Shown here one piece after another: positions 60,492 through 64,000 of a stretch of 64,000 nt of DNA (positions within the stretch are counted from its first letter, which is position 1; each line of letters starts with the position of its first letter). Source of the stretch: Candidatus Gastranaerophilales bacterium. Lineage in GTDB: Bacteria > Cyanobacteriota > Vampirovibrionia > Gastranaerophilales > Gastranaerophilaceae. The notes under the pieces were generated by a model. That model did not search any database and was not told the DNA's origin. It saw only the letters and a list, made by a program, of their open reading frames with translations. The DNA is taken from assembly GCA_944325145.1 (NCBI GenBank), contig CALYDL010000005.1, positions 1 through 64,000 on the forward strand. The letters run 5' to 3'. A program made the translations under genes and the position numbers.

Positions 60492-61388
60492 ATGGAAATA
60501 AGAGTTTTAAAATATTTTTTAACCGTTGCAAATGTCGGAAACATTACAAAAGCGGCTTCAATTCTGCACCTGACCCAGCCCACACTATCAAGGCAATTAA
60601 TGGACCTTGAAGGTGAACTTCAGCAAAAGCTTTTTTTACGGGGAAACAGAAAAATTGAACTCACTCCTGAGGGGATAATTTTAAAAAAAAGAGCGGAAGA
60701 AATTATTGAACTTATTGATAAAGCAGAAGATGAATTAAAAAACAATAAAGATGAAATTTCAGGAAACATTTTTATAGGCTCCGGCGAAACAAGAGCAATA
60801 AAATCAATAACAGATGTTATAAAAAATTTGAATACAAAATACAAAAAAGTTAAATTTCACATAGTTTCAGGCGACAGTGAAGATTTGCAGGAAAAATTAG
60901 ACAAAGGCTTACTTGATTTTTGCATTTTAATTGAACCGATTGACCTTGATAAATATAATTCCATCAACTTAAAAGAAAAAGACAGATGGGGCTTATTTTT
61001 AAGAAAAGATGACATTTTAGCAAAAAAGAAAAATATTAAATTAGATGACCTTTTAAATTTGCCTTTAATTATGTCAAGACAAGCAATTAAAACAACTTTT
61101 GAAAAAAACATTTTTATAGATTGGTTTAAGGGAAATTTTGAAAAATTAAATATAGTGGGCACTTATAATTTAATATACAATGCTTCAATTATGACAGAAG
61201 ACAAAATCGGCTATGCAATGGGGCTTGACAGGCTTATTAACACACTAGACAATTCTAAAATTTGTTTTAGGCCTTTGTCGCCAAAATTAGAAGTTAATAT
61301 AAACATTGTTTGGAAGAAAAACCAAATTTTCTCTAAACCTGCAAAAATATTCCTTGAAGAATTAAACAATAAATTCAACAAGGAATAA
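60492..61388 (+). CDS. LysR-family transcriptional regulator
   Basis: A 298-residue regulator. The N-terminal helix-turn-helix has 'LKYFLTVANVGNITKAASILHLTQPTLSRQLMDLE', read here in two parts: 'TKAASILHLTQPTLSRQL' is the recognition region. The rest is the periplasmic-binding-like effector domain, beginning 'GNIFIGSGETRAIKSI'. It is divergent from the acetyltransferase-hydrolase pair and likely controls it. Effector unknown. Confidence 0.94.
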   Translation: MEIRVLKYFLTVANVGNITKAASILHLTQPTLSRQLMDLEGELQQKLFLRGNRKIELTPEGIILKKRAEEIIELIDKAEDELKNNKDEISGNIFIGSGETRAIKSITDVIKNLNTKYKKVKFHIVSGDSEDLQEKLDKGLLDFCILIEPIDLDKYNSINLKEKDRWGLFLRKDDILAKKKNIKLDDLLNLPLIMSRQAIKTTFEKNIFIDWFKGNFEKLNIVGTYNLIYNASIMTEDKIGYAMGLDRLINTLDNSKICFRPLSPKLEVNINIVWKKNQIFSKPAKIFLEELNNKFNKE

Positions 61389-61390
61389 AA

Positions 61391-64000
61391 TTATTTTTTG
61401 GCTTTTTCACTTAAAGGTTTTTTACCCGTAAGTTTCATAAATGTTCTGTAATAATCACCTTTTATGCTGTCATCATTTAAGCGTTTATCTTCATATTCAA
61501 TTAATTCTTCTCTTGTCATCTTAGATGTTGGCGTGCAAATTGAAGCCCTTACAGCGGTTTCATTCGTAAATTCTGTTGCCATAGCAACTGCTGTTGCACC
61601 GCCAACTGAACCCAAATAGAAGCTTTCGAATGTTGTGTTGAATAAATCCATAAACATTGAGTTCAAGAAGAAGTTAGCAATCTTATGGCCTATTCTTTCC
61701 CTCATTGTTGAATTTGCTCTTTCAACATCTTTACCTTTTGATTCGATTAACACTTCGTTTCTGTAATCATTAACAAAGAAGTAGCCGGAAATTATGGTAA
61801 TTAAGAACCTTGAAATCATTGCAATTGAAGTATTTTTGTTTTTAGAGTTTGCTTCGGAGAAATGTCTTGTAAAGGCATCTTCTAAATCTTTTCTAAAGGT
61901 ATACATATTTTCTTTTGCAAGCGCATCTCTATATTTATAAGCATGTTTTTCCATAAATTCTGCAGCTGTTTTTGCATTTATTACATCTTTGCCTTTTTCT
62001 TCAACAGGGGCTGCACCCAATAATCTTCTTACCAAATTGTTTGCATTGCCGAACAGTTTAGCAACAGTATTTATAGGATATGTAATAACATTCATTGCAG
62101 TTCTTTTGCCTTTTGATTCAACATAGCCTAAATCGTAATAAAAACCTGAAGGGTTGAGTTCTTTTTTAGGAACATATTTTTGAACCAATGGAGTTTGACC
62201 GCTTAATTTACCATGGAGCCTAAATGGTTTAAGAGTTTTTTCAAGAACCTTGTATTGTTCATTGAAATTGTTGTTTTTCAAATAATTAAGGAAACCGTCA
62301 ACATCATCTGAAGGCAGTATTAAGCGTTTTGATGTAGTTTTCTTTATAAAATCATCATATTTTGCGCTGATTGAATTTATAATATCATCCAATTTGCAAA
62401 CATTTCTTGTTCTTAAGAAACCAACCGCAAGCGAAGCGCCAAATACGGCCAAAGTTCCTTTAAGAATTTTAGATGCAACACTTGATTTTTTCTTGCCTTC
62501 TTTGTTTTCTTCCGTTTTTGTTTGAGAATTATCTGAAGGATTTGAAGTAAATGAAGTTAAAGAACCGCCGTTAAATGAAGGATAGTTCACTTTGTCCGTG
62601 AAAACTTTAAATACATCTAAGTTGTTATTTTGAACAGAATCATTTTTAATTTCCGTTGTTGTTTCAGATGGTTTATTTTCTTTTTCATCATTTTTTGTTT
62701 CACTTGAAGGTTCTTTTCCTTCTTTTTCAAGTCGTTTCTTTTCTTGCTTATCTGCAACTTTTGCGGCTTCTTCAGGGCTCAGTGGAGTTAACGGAATGCC
62801 GCCCATTTTTCTTGATAAGATTTCAGAAGCCAATGTAACACCGCCAAGTGAAAGAACAGCGGCCATAACACTGTTGTTAACAGACCTTTGAAGTGCGCCC
62901 AATACAACATATGTGATACCTGCAGTTAAACCTTGGCGTCTCATATCTTGCATGAAACGTTTTTTGCCCGATTTATTGGCTTTATTCGGGTCATTATTTT
63001 GGAGCATTGAAATGTTATAGAAATCGGTTGCAGCAAATGTTGCACTTACAAAACCCGTTCCTAATCTGTTCCAAGCACGTTCTGTTTTTGTGTTATATTT
63101 ACCAACTTTTTTGGAAGCCTGACTAATTGATTTTTCAGCCAAACCTTGAATGTTTTTTTGGATTAAATTTAGAGTTTCTTCTTTTTGTTTAACAGGGTTT
63201 TTCTTAACGCTGTATTTTCCAAGGTCACTAACCCCTTTGGCTGCCTCTTCAAAAACGCCGGATAGCCTGTAAAAAGAATCTCTTGCTTTGTTTTCAGAAA
63301 TTCTTCTGTCTAAAATTTCGTTTATAAAACTCCATTTTTTTGTTGTTGAAGAAATAATATCGCTTGAACCAAACCTTGCATTAAATTTTCGGTATAAACC
63401 TCTGATTGAAACCCCAAGGTCAAGAATTTGGCCAACCGTAAACTCTTTAATACCCAAGCATAAATTTTTTATAAAAGGATCTTTGTGAAATGTGATAGAA
63501 TCTGTTTCATCGCTTGCTTCATATATAAATTGATCTTTTTTGCCACGAACGGTTTTTAAGGTTGAATGAATAAAATCCGTAACCTTGTTAATTCTTGGGC
63601 TGCTTATTGTGTTGTTGTAATTGTCTATATCAAGGAAGCAATCCTCAAAAGTTTCCCCGAAATTGGCACGCAAATATTCAAGGGTTTTGGTTTTCTCTCC
63701 GTATGTAACATCTACCCCTTCTGTGAAATTTTCTTTGAAGAATTTAACGGTTTTATCTTTAATTCCTCTAAAAAAGCCCGTTATACCATATTGAACAGAT
63801 TCGCCAAATGTCATTTGGGCTTTTTCCATGAATCTGTCTCTATATTTAGAATTTGCAAGCTTGAGTGCATCTTTAGACACATCAAAAAGCTCATCTCGAA
63901 GCCCTGTAAAAGAGGGAGAAGAGCTGTTTTTAGCAAAGCTTCCTTTGGCTCCCTTTTGAAGATTAGAGCCAATGTAAGCTTTATTCGTTATATTAATGTT
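61391..64000 (-). CDS. Large membrane-associated Phe-x-Gly protein, 5' end beyond window
   Basis: The frame is open from 61391 to the right edge; the GTG at 63880 is not a necessary start because 40 further codons lie upstream without a stop. They include 'KNSSSPSFTGLRDELFD', the same F-T-G motif as the 38263 gene. The 869 visible residues hold hydrophobic segments ('GITYVVLGALQRSV', 'VMAAVLSLGGVTLASEIL', 'LAVFGASLAVGFL', 'FLITIISGYFFV'), a Lys/Glu-rich linker near 400-460, and helical regions between. No enzyme family is recognised. Its stop is 2 bases from that of lysR. Confidence 0.72.
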   Translation of the reverse strand, partial: NINITNKAYIGSNLQKGAKGSFAKNSSSPSFTGLRDELFDVSKDALKLANSKYRDRFMEKAQMTFGESVQYGITGFFRGIKDKTVKFFKENFTEGVDVTYGEKTKTLEYLRANFGETFEDCFLDIDNYNNTISSPRINKVTDFIHSTLKTVRGKKDQFIYEASDETDSITFHKDPFIKNLCLGIKEFTVGQILDLGVSIRGLYRKFNARFGSSDIISSTTKKWSFINEILDRRISENKARDSFYRLSGVFEEAAKGVSDLGKYSVKKNPVKQKEETLNLIQKNIQGLAEKSISQASKKVGKYNTKTERAWNRLGTGFVSATFAATDFYNISMLQNNDPNKANKSGKKRFMQDMRRQGLTAGITYVVLGALQRSVNNSVMAAVLSLGGVTLASEILSRKMGGIPLTPLSPEEAAKVADKQEKKRLEKEGKEPSSETKNDEKENKPSETTTEIKNDSVQNNNLDVFKVFTDKVNYPSFNGGSLTSFTSNPSDNSQTKTEENKEGKKKSSVASKILKGTLAVFGASLAVGFLRTRNVCKLDDIINSISAKYDDFIKKTTSKRLILPSDDVDGFLNYLKNNNFNEQYKVLEKTLKPFRLHGKLSGQTPLVQKYVPKKELNPSGFYYDLGYVESKGKRTAMNVITYPINTVAKLFGNANNLVRRLLGAAPVEEKGKDVINAKTAAEFMEKHAYKYRDALAKENMYTFRKDLEDAFTRHFSEANSKNKNTSIAMISRFLITIISGYFFVNDYRNEVLIESKGKDVERANSTMRERIGHKIANFFLNSMFMDLFNTTFESFYLGSVGGATAVAMATEFTNETAVRASICTPTSKMTREELIEYEDKRLNDDSIKGDYYRTFMKLTGKKPLSEKAKK

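Overview
The window is strongly A+T-rich bacterial chromosome with dense, mostly short operons, no phage or insertion-sequence genes, one tRNA and no CRISPR array. The mix points to a Gram-negative-type, fermentative gut bacterium of the non-photosynthetic cyanobacterial lineage (Melainabacteria/Vampirovibrionia, probably Gastranaerophilales). The clues are a type IV pilus secretin and assembly operon, the yggS-sepF pair shared by cyanobacteria and Firmicutes, a SigF-like sigma factor overlapping the prepilin peptidase gene, anaerobe markers (Rex, a PerR-like regulator with rubrerythrin, iron alcohol dehydrogenase, a 2-hydroxyacyl-CoA dehydratase activase-like ATPase), and several lineage-specific proteins with an N-terminal Phe-x-Gly motif. 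This placement is inference; no 16S rRNA gene is present.

Layout. 1-2670 (minus): histidine kinase, response regulator and the start of a second PilB-type ATPase that runs off the left edge. 2752-8705: a giant HD-domain protein, a lipoate/octanoate ligase, a small barrel-like protein, and yggS-sepF. 9020-13908: an alpha-glucan phosphorylase without the PLP lysine, then a winged-helix gene with rlmD and mtaB. 14008-19787: small unknown proteins, a YbaK deacylase, two glycan-assembly glycosyltransferases and rfbB-rfbA. 19831-22598: two lineage-specific proteins and tsaD. 22673-25827: TPR/propeller protein, LOG hydrolase, ChbG-like deacetylase and Rex. 25844-25970 is a small locus that can be read as an sRNA with an anti-Shine-Dalgarno core or as a micro-peptide gene. 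26075-34747: orphan DNA methyltransferase, secG, upp-sigF-pilD, iron ADH, hsp20, hemW, SIS protein, rpsT. 34853-41339: solute-binding protein, rarA, a pair of Phe-x-Gly proteins, a GH38 mannosidase. 41409-50897 (minus): perR-rubrerythrin behind a perfect 25-bp palindrome, the type IV pilus operon (pilP-like, secretin, pilB, pilC, TSCPD) and obgE. 51088-55043: grpE-dnaJ, a secreted propeller protein and an O-methyltransferase. 55098-58309 (minus): OadG-like subunit with an ArsB/NhaD-type carrier, and the activase-like ATPase with an unknown partner. 58421-61388: tRNA-Ser(GGA), a possible 31-residue peptide, an esterase/acetyltransferase pair and its divergent LysR regulator. The right edge is a large membrane-associated Phe-x-Gly protein whose 5' end lies outside.

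The most striking shared property is translational. At least eleven genes have a -10 hexamer ending only 6-7 bases before the start codon, so their mRNAs would be leaderless. Two divergent pairs (intervals of 14 and 39 bp) pack both promoters into almost no DNA. Functionally the window joins pilus assembly and its probable regulators (two-component system, SigF, PilD), redox and oxidative-stress control (Rex, PerR), surface-glycan synthesis, and tRNA/rRNA modification (TsaD, MtaB, RlmD).
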